This document shows, one piece after another, positions 39,722 through 49,500 of a stretch of DNA of 64,000 nt (its first letter is position 1; every line of letters starts with the position of its first letter). The notes beneath the pieces were generated by a model, which saw nothing but the letters and a program-made list of their open reading frames with translations, was not told the DNA's origin and made no database searches. Source of the stretch: Bacillota bacterium (GTDB lineage: Bacteria > Bacillota > Bacilli > Lactobacillales > Enterococcaceae); assembly GCA_023389005.1 (NCBI GenBank), contig JAEWFE010000029.1:4505-68504 (forward strand), read 5' to 3'. Both the position numbers and the translations under genes were made by a program.

Positions 39722-40456
39722 ATGAATCAAAATGAATTGTATCACTACGGTGTTGTAGGAATGAAATGGGGACACCGTAGAGCAAGAAAAATGATGGAAC
39801 GTGCAGGTCGTTTAGATCAAAAAGCACGTAATAGAGGCAATGATGTATATAAAGCAAAAGCAAATGTTCTTAGGTCTAAAGCTGATTTAATTAATAAAAA
39901 GAACATTAGACGATTAGGTAAAGATGGAAAAGCATTATACCAAAAAATTGGTAAAACAAGTGGTGCGAAGGTGGCTGCTCAAGCGGCTTTAATGGGGAGT
40001 TACGGAGCTTTAAAATACAACAAAGCTAGATTAAATGGTAATGGAAGAGGAAAAGCTTACGTAAAGGGAATAGCGGCGAATAATCTTAACATTGTTACTG
40101 GAGGCAAACTAGGATTAGGGCAAGGAGCTGATTTAGCTTCTAAAATGCGTGAACGAAGTGTACGTAAAAAAAATATCAAAAAGAATAAATCCCAAATAGA
40201 CCAAGCCAAAAACTCAATGAAAGAAGCTAAAAAGTCATACAAACAAGAGAATAAACAGTATAAAAAAGATTTAGGGAAATCGTCTTCATTAATCAACACA
40301 GCAAGAAGCATTAGTCCAAGTAAGAAACAACGAGCTAAAGCCAACGAATTATACGATAGAGCTTCAGCAAGTGCTAGAAAAGCAAATTCTGCTGAACAAC
40401 GATATAAGAAAGCGAAGAAACGTTATAAACAAACGAAACGAAATGTATACGCTTAA
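39722..40456 (+). CDS. GMKWG-tagged highly basic protein B
   Basis: 244 residues with the same first 22 residues as the 39250 product, then an extremely Lys/Arg-rich body (KMMERAGRLDQKARNRGND, KKAKKRYKQTKRNVYA at the end) and a central glycine-rich part (NGNGRGKAYVKGIAANNLNI, TGGKLGLGQGADL). Composition suits DNA binding inside the head. GGAGGT precedes the ATG. Confidence 0.75.
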   Translation: MNQNELYHYGVVGMKWGHRRARKMMERAGRLDQKARNRGNDVYKAKANVLRSKADLINKKNIRRLGKDGKALYQKIGKTSGAKVAAQAALMGSYGALKYNKARLNGNGRGKAYVKGIAANNLNIVTGGKLGLGQGADLASKMRERSVRKKNIKKNKSQIDQAKNSMKEAKKSYKQENKQYKKDLGKSSSLINTARSISPSKKQRAKANELYDRASASARKANSAEQRYKKAKKRYKQTKRNVYA

Positions 40457-40476
40457 TCATAGGAGGATAATTCAAA

Positions 40477-41724
40477 ATGGAGTTATCATTTGGTACGAGA
40501 GTTAAGAACGCGTTTAACGTGTTCATGAATAGAGCCCCTACATTTAACTATAATATTGGTCCAAGTTATTATTCTAGACCAGACAGACCACGTTTTAGTG
40601 GTGGCAACGAACAAACTATTGTTACGTCTGTGTATAACAGAATTGCATTAGATGTGGCTGCTATGAATATACAGCATTGTAAACTAGACGAAGACGGTAG
40701 GTTTATGAACACTATAGATTCTTCGTTAAACAATTGTCTAACATTGGAAGCAAATCTAGACCAAACGAGTAGGGCATTTTTTCAAGATGTTGTCATGTCG
40801 ATGTTTGACGAAGGTTGTGTGGCAATTGTTCCAGTGGAAACAGATACGAATCCAGACAACACGGGTTCTTATAAAATTTATCAGTTGAGAACTGGGAAAG
40901 TTATAGAGTGGTATCCAGCCCATGTAAAAATCCGGGCATATAACGAAAATACAGGTCGTAAAGAGGAGTTCACTATGGCTAAAAGAGATGTAGCGATAGT
41001 TGAAAATCCTCTTTATTCTGTTATGAACGAATCGAATTCAACGTTAAAAAGATTGATAAGAAAACTAAGTTTGTTGGACCAAATAGATGAGCAAAGCGGT
41101 TCCGGAAAGTTAGACTTACTTATTCAATTACCATACACTATTAAATCCGAGGCTAGACGCCAACAAGCTGAGAGTCGAAAAAAAGACATTGAAGCACAAT
41201 TGAATAATTCAAAATATGGTATTGCATATGTTGATTCTACAGAGAAAGTAACTCAGTTAAATCGCCCTGTCGAAAACAACCTTATGAAACAAGTCGAATA
41301 TTTAACGAGTATGCTATACAGCCAGTTAGGTATTACACAAGGAGTTCTAGAAGGTACAGCAAACGAACAGGAAATGCTGAACTACTATACTCGATGCATC
41401 GAACCAATAGTATCAGCCATAACAGATGAGATGAAGCGGAAATTCCTAACGAAAACTGCTCGAACTCAAAATCAAACAATTACGTTCTTTAGGGATCCAT
41501 TTAAACTGGTTCCGATTAATAATATTGCAGAAATAGCTGATAAATTTACTAGAAATGAAATCATGTCTAGTAATGAAATTCGCCAAAAGATTGGCATGAG
41601 ACCTTCTGAGGATCCTAGAGCTGACCAGCTATTGAACAGTAATATTAGTCAACCTGGCGTGGGAGGTCAGGAGATGTACCCTGAAGAAGAACTATATCCT
41701 GAGGAGGAAATGAATTATGAGTAA
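40477..41724 (+). CDS. Portal protein
   Basis: 415 residues, HK97-type portal: TSVYNRIALDVAAMNIQH (about 50), MFDEGCVAIVPVE, EWYPAHVKIRAYNE, YLTSMLYSQLGITQGVLEG (about 275) and NEIRQKIGMRPSEDPRADQL. The acidic end contains EEELYPEEEMNYE. It forms the ring through which DNA passes. Confidence 0.9.
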   Translation: MELSFGTRVKNAFNVFMNRAPTFNYNIGPSYYSRPDRPRFSGGNEQTIVTSVYNRIALDVAAMNIQHCKLDEDGRFMNTIDSSLNNCLTLEANLDQTSRAFFQDVVMSMFDEGCVAIVPVETDTNPDNTGSYKIYQLRTGKVIEWYPAHVKIRAYNENTGRKEEFTMAKRDVAIVENPLYSVMNESNSTLKRLIRKLSLLDQIDEQSGSGKLDLLIQLPYTIKSEARRQQAESRKKDIEAQLNNSKYGIAYVDSTEKVTQLNRPVENNLMKQVEYLTSMLYSQLGITQGVLEGTANEQEMLNYYTRCIEPIVSAITDEMKRKFLTKTARTQNQTITFFRDPFKLVPINNIAEIADKFTRNEIMSSNEIRQKIGMRPSEDPRADQLLNSNISQPGVGGQEMYPEEELYPEEEMNYE

Positions 41725-41989
41725 AATTTATATCAAAGCAAATGACAAATTTGTAGCAACTAACATTTTGTATGCAGATGATTCTACAAAACATCTTTTT
41801 ACGGATGAGGCTAAAAAAGAGAAAATCACAAAAGATGAATTGTTAGAGTTGTTCTATAAAGGCGTTACCGTAAAACATGAAGATGTTTACTATAAACCTT
41901 TATTGTTCAAAGTTGATAGTAGTGCTGGAGCATTAATTGTTTCTGATGGAACAACAGAACACACCTTCTATTCTCAAGAGCATGCATAA
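41717..41989 (+). CDS. Small structural-region protein
   Basis: 90 residues starting MSKIYIKANDKFVATNILYA; mostly beta. The start overlaps the portal stop (ATGAGTAA). Between portal and capsid, it may be a capsid decoration or completion protein; no family recognised. Confidence 0.65.
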   Translation: MSKIYIKANDKFVATNILYADDSTKHLFTDEAKKEKITKDELLELFYKGVTVKHEDVYYKPLLFKVDSSAGALIVSDGTTEHTFYSQEHA

Positions 41990-42013
41990 CAAAACTAAAC
42001 GGAGGAATTCAAA

Positions 42014-43831
42014 ATGAAGTTTGATTTTAGTGGATGGGCCACGAAGAGTAATTTGAAATGCTCCGACGGTCGAACAATTATGCCGAATGCGTTCAAACAT
42101 AATGATGGGAATAAAGTGCCCCTAGTTTGGAACCATCGTCATGATAGTCCATCTGATGTATTAGGTCATGCTGTATTACAAAATCGTCGTGAAGGCGTAT
42201 ATGCGTATTGCAGATTCAACGATACTGAAAGTGGACGCCAAGCAAAAGAAATGGTCAAACATGGTGACATTAATGCTCTATCTATTTATGCGAATAATTT
42301 GAAGCAAGATATGGGAAATGTTATTCATGGGAATATTAGAGAAGTTAGTTTAGTTTTAGCAGGCGCCAATCCAGGTGCATTTATTGACAATGTGATGGCA
42401 CATGGTGAAGAACTAGACGATCGAGCTGTAATTTATACAGGGGAGGAAATCGAATTGAAACATTCAGACGATATTTATGAAGAAGAAATGTATCATGCGG
42501 ACGAAGAGGAAGAAACTATTGAAGACATTTTCAATACTCTATCTCCAAAACAAAAAGATGCCGTATATTTCTTGATTGGTCAAGCTATCGAGGGCGGAGG
42601 AGACGCCGTACAACATTCCGATGACGATTATGATTATGATTATGATTATGATGACGAGGAATACGATGATGAAGACGAAACAATCGCCGATATTATCGAT
42701 ACTATGGATGAAAAGCAACAAGATGTAATGAATTTCTTGGTTGAACAAGCATTAGAAAACGGAGGAAATGGATCTATGAAACATAACGTATTTGAAAATG
42801 AAGAATATGCTGGAGATGTGTTAACGCATTCTGAGATGGCTGCAATCATGGACGATGCTAAACGCTATGGTAGCTTGAAAGATGTAACGCTTCAGCATGC
42901 TGAGAACTATGGAATCGAAAACATTGATTACTTGTTCCCAGAAGCAAAAGACGTAACGAATATGCCTACGTTCATCAAACGTGAAACTGGTTGGGTTGAT
43001 AAAGTAATGAATGCTGTACACAACATTCCATTCTCACGTATTAAATCGACTTTTGCTAATATTACTGAAGATGAAGCTCGTGCTCGTGGTTACATCAAAG
43101 GGAATCTAAAGAAAGAAGAAGTGTTTAGTTTACTTAAACGTACAACCTCACCAACAACGATTTATAAAAAGCAAAAATTAGACCGTGACGATGTGGTAGA
43201 TATCACTTTCGATATTATTCCATGGTTAAAATCTGAAATGCGCTTAATGTTAAATGAAGAAATCGCTCGAGCAATTTTAATTGGTGATGGTCGTTTAGCT
43301 TCTTCAGAAGATAAGATTCAAGAATTAAACATTCGTCCAGTATTCAACGACGATGAATTATTCACTATCCAATATGGTGTTAAAGTAGCAAAAGGTGCTA
43401 CAGACGCTGAGAAAGCTAAAGAATTTATTCGTTCATTAGTTCGTTCTCGTAAACAATATCGTGGTTCTGGCATGCCTACATTATTCACTACAGAAGACAT
43501 GTTAACAGAATGTCTATTATTAGAAGACAAGAATGGACGTATCATTTACGATTCTGTAGATAAATTAGCTACAGCAATGCGCGTAAAAGAAATTGTCACT
43601 GTACCTGTGATGGAAAAACAAAAGAGTAAAGGTAATAAACCTCTAATCGGCATTGTTGTAAACTTATCTGACTACTATGTAGGTACGGACCGTGGCGGAC
43701 AAGTGAGCATGTTTGATGATTTCGACATCGACTTCAACCAACAAAAATACTTGATTGAAACACGTATCTCTGGTGCCTTAACAGTTCCATTCTCAGCCAT
43801 TGCTTTAGAATTAGACGAAGCCGCAGTGTAG
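42014..43831 (+). CDS. Prohead protease - scaffold - major capsid protein fusion
   Basis: 605 residues. Residues 1-150: HK97 prohead protease, with VPLVWNHRHDSPSDVLGHA (His), INALSIYANNL (Ser) and VSLVLAGANPGAFIDNVM. Residues 150-255: acidic region with two repeats ([DE]-ETI-x-DI and following helix) around a DYDYDYDYDD stretch, probably the scaffold. Residues 255-605: HK97-fold capsid (LLPEAKDV-like YLFPEAKDVTNMPTFIKRE, RDDVVDITFDI, RISGALTVPFSAIAL). An in-frame ATG at 42776 with GGAGGA nine bases upstream can start the capsid part separately (351 residues). Confidence 0.92.
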   Translation: MKFDFSGWATKSNLKCSDGRTIMPNAFKHNDGNKVPLVWNHRHDSPSDVLGHAVLQNRREGVYAYCRFNDTESGRQAKEMVKHGDINALSIYANNLKQDMGNVIHGNIREVSLVLAGANPGAFIDNVMAHGEELDDRAVIYTGEEIELKHSDDIYEEEMYHADEEEETIEDIFNTLSPKQKDAVYFLIGQAIEGGGDAVQHSDDDYDYDYDYDDEEYDDEDETIADIIDTMDEKQQDVMNFLVEQALENGGNGSMKHNVFENEEYAGDVLTHSEMAAIMDDAKRYGSLKDVTLQHAENYGIENIDYLFPEAKDVTNMPTFIKRETGWVDKVMNAVHNIPFSRIKSTFANITEDEARARGYIKGNLKKEEVFSLLKRTTSPTTIYKKQKLDRDDVVDITFDIIPWLKSEMRLMLNEEIARAILIGDGRLASSEDKIQELNIRPVFNDDELFTIQYGVKVAKGATDAEKAKEFIRSLVRSRKQYRGSGMPTLFTTEDMLTECLLLEDKNGRIIYDSVDKLATAMRVKEIVTVPVMEKQKSKGNKPLIGIVVNLSDYYVGTDRGGQVSMFDDFDIDFNQQKYLIETRISGALTVPFSAIALELDEAAV

Positions 43832-43844
43832 GAGAAAATTCAAA

Positions 43845-44201
43845 ATGGCGAAATTTTATGGAATAATCGGCTACGGTGAGAGTATTGAAATAGAACCTGG
43901 AATCTATGAAGATGCAATCATTGAGAAAAAATACACTGGAGATTTATTAAGAAATTATCGGAGAAATGAAACTTCTGGCAATATCAATGACAACATCACA
44001 ATCTCCAATGATATTAGCATCTTAGCTGATCCATATGCCAAAGAACATTTCTCTAACATGAAATACGTAAAATTTATTATACCCAAATTAGGTGGAGCCT
44101 GGAAGATAACAAATGTTGATGTTAATTTTCCAAGGCTTATTTTGTCTACTGGAGGTGTCTATAATGGGCAACAAGCGTCTACAACTTCAGACGAAACTTG
44201 A
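43845..44201 (+). CDS. Head-tail connector/completion protein
   Basis: 118 residues starting MAKFYGIIGYGESIEIEPGI. Beta-rich, with NDISILADPYAKEHFSNMKY and YVKFIIPKLGGAWKITNVDV, the pattern of head-closure proteins in this phage class. GGAG precedes; overlaps the next gene by 38 bases. Confidence 0.7.
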   Translation: MAKFYGIIGYGESIEIEPGIYEDAIIEKKYTGDLLRNYRRNETSGNINDNITISNDISILADPYAKEHFSNMKYVKFIIPKLGGAWKITNVDVNFPRLILSTGGVYNGQQASTTSDET

Positions 44202-44472
44202 GGAACTATTAGGTTCTAAAACAGTCTATTATCAGGCACCTGCTAATAGACAATTAACTTATCCGTGTATTATGTATTCTAAAGAAGATGTGGATATGAA
44301 AAAAGCGGATAATTCAAACTATATATCTAGAATTAGATATCAGATTATTATCATTGATAAACGTCCTGACAATAAAGTTATCGATAAAATTTTGGAATTA
44401 CCTTATGCGAGCTATGACCGACATTATATATCGGATAATCTTCATCATGACGTTATTACAATTTATTTATAG
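44164..44472 (+). CDS. Tail terminator/completion protein
   Basis: 102 residues from ATG 44164 (MGNKRLQLQTKLEELLGSKT); YQAPANRQLTYPCIMYSKED, RYQIIIIDKRPDNKVIDKIL and NLHHDVITIYL. Resembles gp10/tail terminator folds. GGAGGTG lies upstream. Directly precedes the tail tube gene. Confidence 0.75.
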   Translation: MGNKRLQLQTKLEELLGSKTVYYQAPANRQLTYPCIMYSKEDVDMKKADNSNYISRIRYQIIIIDKRPDNKVIDKILELPYASYDRHYISDNLHHDVITIYL

Positions 44473-44485
44473 GAGGAAATACCAC

Positions 44486-45142
44486 ATGGCAAAATTAGCG
44501 TGGGGGGAAGCTGGAAAACGCTTCTATGAAACTGGTGTTAGCAATGGCGTCTTATATGTACAACAAAAAGGTGGCACGTATGGAAAAGGAGTTGCTTGGA
44601 ATGGTTTGACACAAATTAGCGAATCTCCATCAGGTGCTGAGCCAAATCCGTTGTATGCTGATAATATCAAGTATTTAAACTTAATGTCCGTTGAAGAATT
44701 TGGCGCAACCATTGAAGCATTCTCTTACCCAGACGAGTGGAAACAATGCGACGGTAGCGCTGAAATTTCAAAAGGTGTGACCATTGGTCAACAAGAACGA
44801 AAAGGCTTTGGATTATGCTACAAAACCATTAAAGGGAACGATACCGAATTTAACGATCACGGTTACGTTCTTCATTTAATTTATGGTGGTAAAGCTTCAC
44901 CTTCAGAAAAGTCTTATTCGTCAGTGAACGATAATCCAGAGGCGATTACTTTATCTTGGGAAATGACAACTACACCAGTTCCAGTCACAGGACATAAGCC
45001 AACTTCCATCCTGACAATCGATTCTACTTTGGTAGAAGCAGACAAAATGAAGAAGTTAGAAGATGCCTTATATGGTACTGAGCTGGCAGAACCAAAATTA
45101 TTATTACCAGACGAAGTGATTGCTTTGTTAGCAGAAGAATAA
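44486..45142 (+). CDS. Major tail tube protein
   Basis: 218 residues starting MAKLAWGEAGKRFYETGVSN; contains GVLYVQQKGGTYGKGVAWNG, EEFGATIEAFSYPDEW and KPTSILTIDSTLVEADKMKK. Siphovirus tail tube pattern, followed by the chaperone pair and tape measure. AGGAGG precedes ATG 44486. A partial terminator follows, which would keep its product in excess. Confidence 0.88.
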   Translation: MAKLAWGEAGKRFYETGVSNGVLYVQQKGGTYGKGVAWNGLTQISESPSGAEPNPLYADNIKYLNLMSVEEFGATIEAFSYPDEWKQCDGSAEISKGVTIGQQERKGFGLCYKTIKGNDTEFNDHGYVLHLIYGGKASPSEKSYSSVNDNPEAITLSWEMTTTPVPVTGHKPTSILTIDSTLVEADKMKKLEDALYGTELAEPKLLLPDEVIALLAEE

Positions 45143-45160
45143 TTTCAAAATGGAGTATAG

Positions 45161-45198
45161 AGAGTTCGATTTAAAAGGTCGGACTCTTCTTTTTATTA
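45161..45198 (+). terminator. Terminator after the tail tube gene
   Basis: GAGTTCGA pairs with TCGGACTC, then TTCTTTTTATT. Confidence 0.75.
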
Positions 45199-45214
45199 AA
45201 GGAGGAAAAACAAC

Positions 45215-45607
45215 ATGCTAAAAAAACGAGTTACTTACATTGATTACAACGGAGTACAACAAACAGAGGATTTTTATTTCCATTTGAAGCCTAGCGAATT
45301 AGCGGAATTGGAAGTAAGCGTTGAGGGCGGTTACTCCGAACTACTTGAGAAAGCCAAAAACGAAGATAATCATCAAGTACTTTACAAGTTTGTAAAAGAT
45401 GTATTGACAAAGTCATATGGGATTAAGAGTGAAGATGGCAAACGATTTATCAAGAATGATGAATTATTAGATGCTTTTGTACAATCACCAGCTTATGATG
45501 AGATTTTCATGGAAGTTATCTCTAATCCTGAAAACTTTAATGCGTTTGTTGATGCAGTTACTCCTAATATGAACAAACTTGCTCAACCAACGTTTAATCT
45601 TGCTTAG
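45215..45607 (+). CDS. Tail assembly chaperone G
   Basis: 130 residues starting MLKKRVTYIDYNGVQQTEDF; FHLKPSELAELEVSVEGGYS and a helical C-terminus. Position between tail tube and tape measure fits gpG. Its last codons overlap the next chaperone in a different frame. Confidence 0.82.
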   Translation: MLKKRVTYIDYNGVQQTEDFYFHLKPSELAELEVSVEGGYSELLEKAKNEDNHQVLYKFVKDVLTKSYGIKSEDGKRFIKNDELLDAFVQSPAYDEIFMEVISNPENFNAFVDAVTPNMNKLAQPTFNLA

Positions 45608-46142
45608 AATTGTCGTTCCCGGAGCAGAAATGTGGGATGAAATAAAAGAGGAATTTAACGTTAGCAAACCTTACACACTACAATTAGAACATTCTTTAGT
45701 CTCGGTAAGTAAATGGGAGTCAAAGTGGTGTGTTCCTTTTTTACATACGCCTGATAAAAGCAAAGAGCAAATATTAGATTATATCAAGTGTATGACAATC
45801 ACACAGAATGTTCCGGATGAAGTCTATGAAAGACTTTCAGAGGATAATATTGAAGAAATTCAGACATATATCGATTCTCCTATGACAGCTGCAACTTTTT
45901 CACAGTCAGATAGCAAGTCTAGGAACGGAGAATTCGTCACTACCGAAACAATTTATTATTCGATGTTTGTAAACAGTATACCTATGGAATGTCAGAAGTG
46001 GCATCTCAATAGATTACTAACTTTAATAAAATTCTGCAATGTGAAGAATAATCCACCTAAAAAGATGTCAAGATCGGAAATTCTTCGCAGAAACGAGAAA
46101 TTAAACGCTGAACGGCGTGCCAAATATAATAGTACGGGGTAG
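45600..46142 (+). CDS. Tail assembly chaperone GT/T
   Basis: 180 residues if started at TTG 45600 (MLRIVVPGAEMWDEI). Contains LQLEHSLVSVSKWESKWCVP, CMTITQNVPDEVYERLS and FVTTETIYYSMFVNSIPMEC. No ribosome site precedes this start, and the frame is +1 relative to G, open back to 45579, so it may be made by a +1 frameshift or by reinitiation. Guides tape-measure folding. Confidence 0.8.
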   Translation: MLRIVVPGAEMWDEIKEEFNVSKPYTLQLEHSLVSVSKWESKWCVPFLHTPDKSKEQILDYIKCMTITQNVPDEVYERLSEDNIEEIQTYIDSPMTAATFSQSDSKSRNGEFVTTETIYYSMFVNSIPMECQKWHLNRLLTLIKFCNVKNNPPKKMSRSEILRRNEKLNAERRAKYNSTG

Positions 46143-46147
46143 ATTCA

Positions 46148-46525
46148 ATGATTACAGTAAGACAAAAGGGCGATTTCGCCAACTTAACGAGATATTTCGA
46201 ACGTGTAAAAAAGATTCGAAAGACTGATATTTTACACAAATACGGAAAATTAGGTGTGGCCGCCCTTTCGTCTGCTACTCCTACTGAAAGCGGAAAAACA
46301 GCAAGTTCATGGAATTACGAAATAATTCAAAATGGATCTGGAGCACAGATTGTTTTTAGTAATTCCAATATTAATAAAGGTGTTAATATAGCAATTATTT
46401 TGCAATACGGTCATGGTACGGGTACTGGCGGATGGGTTGAAGGTAGAGATTACATCAATCCAGCTATACAGGGTGTTTTTGAGCAATTTGCTAGTGATAT
46501 TTGGAAGGAGGTCACCAGACTATGA
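46148..46525 (+). CDS. HK97 gp10-like minor tail protein
   Basis: 125 residues starting MITVRQKGDFANLTRYFERV; ALSSATPTESGKTASSWNYE and LQYGHGTGTGGWVEGRDYIN, the hallmark of gp10-like proteins. Lying between chaperone and tape measure, it is displaced from the usual connector block. Confidence 0.8.
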   Translation: MITVRQKGDFANLTRYFERVKKIRKTDILHKYGKLGVAALSSATPTESGKTASSWNYEIIQNGSGAQIVFSNSNINKGVNIAIILQYGHGTGTGGWVEGRDYINPAIQGVFEQFASDIWKEVTRL

Positions 46526-49500
46526 GTAAGTCCATAGATGAAAAAGTCGTTTCCATGAAAATGGACAGCGCCGATTTCGAAAAGAATGCCGAAAAAAGTA
46601 TAGGAATTTTAAACAAACTTAAGCAATCATTATCGAGTTTTGGTTCAAAGAAATACATAGAAGGAATTGGTGACGAAGCTAAAAGAGTAGATTTTAGTCC
46701 GTTAGCTAACGGGGTAGATGTCGTAAAAGCTAAATTCTCAGCGTTACAAATAGCAGGAATGACCGCAATAGCCAATATCACAAATTCAGCAATTAACGCA
46801 GGAAAGAATATCGCATCCGCACTAACCATTGACCCGATTAAGACAGGTTTTCAAGAATATGAAACACAGATGAATGCTGTTCAAACGATTTTGGCAAATA
46901 CTAAAAGTAAGGGAAGTACCCTTAACGATGTAAACAAAGCTTTAGGAGAATTAAACACTTACGCCGATAAAACCATCTATAACTTTACGGAGATGACACG
47001 TAACATCGGTACATTTACAGCGGCGGGTGTAGACTTAGACAAATCAGTTACTTCAATTAAAGGGATTGCAAACTTGGCAGCTGTATCAGGTTCGACTTCT
47101 CAACAAGCTTCTACAGCCATGTATCAGCTATCACAGGCATTAGCTGCGGGTAAAGTTCAGTTGATGGACTGGAATTCAGTTGTAAATGCAGGTATGGGTG
47201 GTGAGGTATTTCAAAACGCCTTAAAACGTACTGCGAAGCAAATGGGAAAAGATGTAGACGGGCTTATAGAGAAATACGGTTCGTTCAGGGAATCTTTAAC
47301 TAAAGGCGAATGGCTAACTTCCGACGTTTTAACTGAAACATTGACGCAACTGTCCGGTGCTTATACGGAAGCCGATTTACTTCAGAAAGGTTATACCAAA
47401 GAACAAGCAAAAGACATTTTAGATTTGGCAGATACCGCAGTTAAGGCAGCAACTAAGGTTAAGACGGTTACGCAGTTATGGGATACCTTAAAAGAGGCAG
47501 CACAGTCTGGTTGGACACAAAGTTGGCAAATTATTATAGGTGACTTTGAAGAAGCAAAAGAGTTATTAAGTGGTATTTCTGATACAGTAAGCGATTGGTT
47601 AAATAAACAATCTGAAGCACGAAATAATCTTTTACAAGGCTGGAAAGATTTAGGCGGAAGAACTGCCTTATTAGAGTCATTTAAAAATATTATTTCTGGA
47701 ATAGGTTCTGTCATTAAGCCGATTTCTGAAGCATTTAGAGATATTTTTCCGCCAATGACTGCTAAAAGACTTTTTGAATTAACAGATAAGTTTCGGGAAT
47801 TCACTTCGAAATTAAAACTAAGTGACGATAATGCTAAAAAACTTAAAGAGACTTTTAAAGGTCTGTTTTCGATAGCGTCTATTATCGGTCAAGGTCTTGG
47901 CGCAGTTTTCAAACCGATATTCAGTTGGTTTACTGGTAGTGCTGGCGGAAGTATCCTAAGTTCAATCCTGGATGTTACCTCGGCCATAGGTAGATTCTTT
48001 ACGAAGTTGAACGAAAACATAAAAGCTGGTAATGGATTCAAAATGGTAAGCGATACCGTAACTAAAGGGTTATCAAAAGTGTCTGATATTTTTGGAAAAC
48101 TCCGTGATAAATTAAAAGATAGCGATAAAATATTCAATACTATTGGAAACGGACTTTCTAAATTTGGTTCTGCTGTATCTAAAGTGTTTAGTAAGTTAAA
48201 AGAAGGCGGAAAAGATGCTTTCAAATGGATTAAGGAGAATGTCGGCTTAGGCGATATATTTGCAGGCTTGGCTGGCGCTGGTATATTTTCACTTGCTAGA
48301 AAGTTTGGAAAAGTTTTAGACTCAATTAAAAAGCCTCTCGAATCACTAGCTGAATTATTAAAACGTGGAGACGAGGATAGCGGATTAACAAACTTTAAAG
48401 AAATATTAGGTTCAGTTAAAGACTCTTTAGAATCCTTCCAACAAGGGATAAAAGTAGCATCCATTGTAATGATTGCCGGAGCTATTGCTATTTTAGTTCA
48501 CTCCATTAAAACCTTATCACAAATCGAACCTGATAAAATTGCTATTTCCTTAGGTACTATGGCCGCGCTTATGAAAATACTCACTGCTGGATTTAAGAGC
48601 ATGACGAAATCGTTATCTTCTTTTAAATCAAAAGGAGTATTAAAATCTGCAGTTGCGATGATGGCTATGGCAAAAGCTATAGATATTTTAGCAAGTGCTA
48701 TGAACAAGGTAAAAGATTTATCGTGGGAGCAAATAGCAAAAGGTCTGACATCTATAGGCGGTGCGATGTTTGCCCTAACAAAAGCAATGAAGGGGATAAA
48801 TGGTAATAAAGTTAGTCTACGTTCCAGCGTGGCGATGCTAGCAATGGCTAAAACAGCTCAAATGCTTGGTACCACAATGAAAGATTTATCGACAATGTCC
48901 TGGGAACAAATAGGTAAAGGACTATCTGCTATGGGTGGCGCTTTATTAGAAATGTCACTAGTTATGCGAATTATGGGTAAAATTAGTGGTGGTAAATCTT
49001 TAGCAGGAGCACTTTCTATCCTAATCGTTTCGAAATCGCTAGGAGACATTGCGAGCGGATTGAAAAAATTTGGCGATATGGACTGGGACGAAATTGGTAG
49101 AGGTTTAGCCGGAATGGGTGGAGCATTGGCAGAAATTGGAACAGTTAATGCTGCTGTAGGTAAAATAGCTGGTATGTCTAGTATGTTTGCCGCAGGTTCT
49201 ATCTATATCGTAACTAGAGGCTTAGACGAAATTTCAGACAATTTAATCAAAATAGGTAACATGGATTGGGAAGATATTAAGAAAGGTTTAGCCGGAATGG
49301 GTGGTGCGCTATTAGAAATAGGCGCTATTAACGCTGCAGTCGGCAAAATAGCCGGTATGTCTAGTTTATTTGCTGCCGGTTCTATTCGAATTGTTACCGA
49401 TGGATTGGACGAAATTTCTGAAAATCTAATTAATATTGGAAATATGGAATGGGAGTCCATCAAACGTGGTTTAACTGGAATGGGTGGCGCTTTAGCAGAA

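Noticed and set aside
45147..45212. Small open frame beginning ATGGAGTATAGA after the tail tube gene
   Set aside because: No ribosome site, and it reads straight through the terminator stem.
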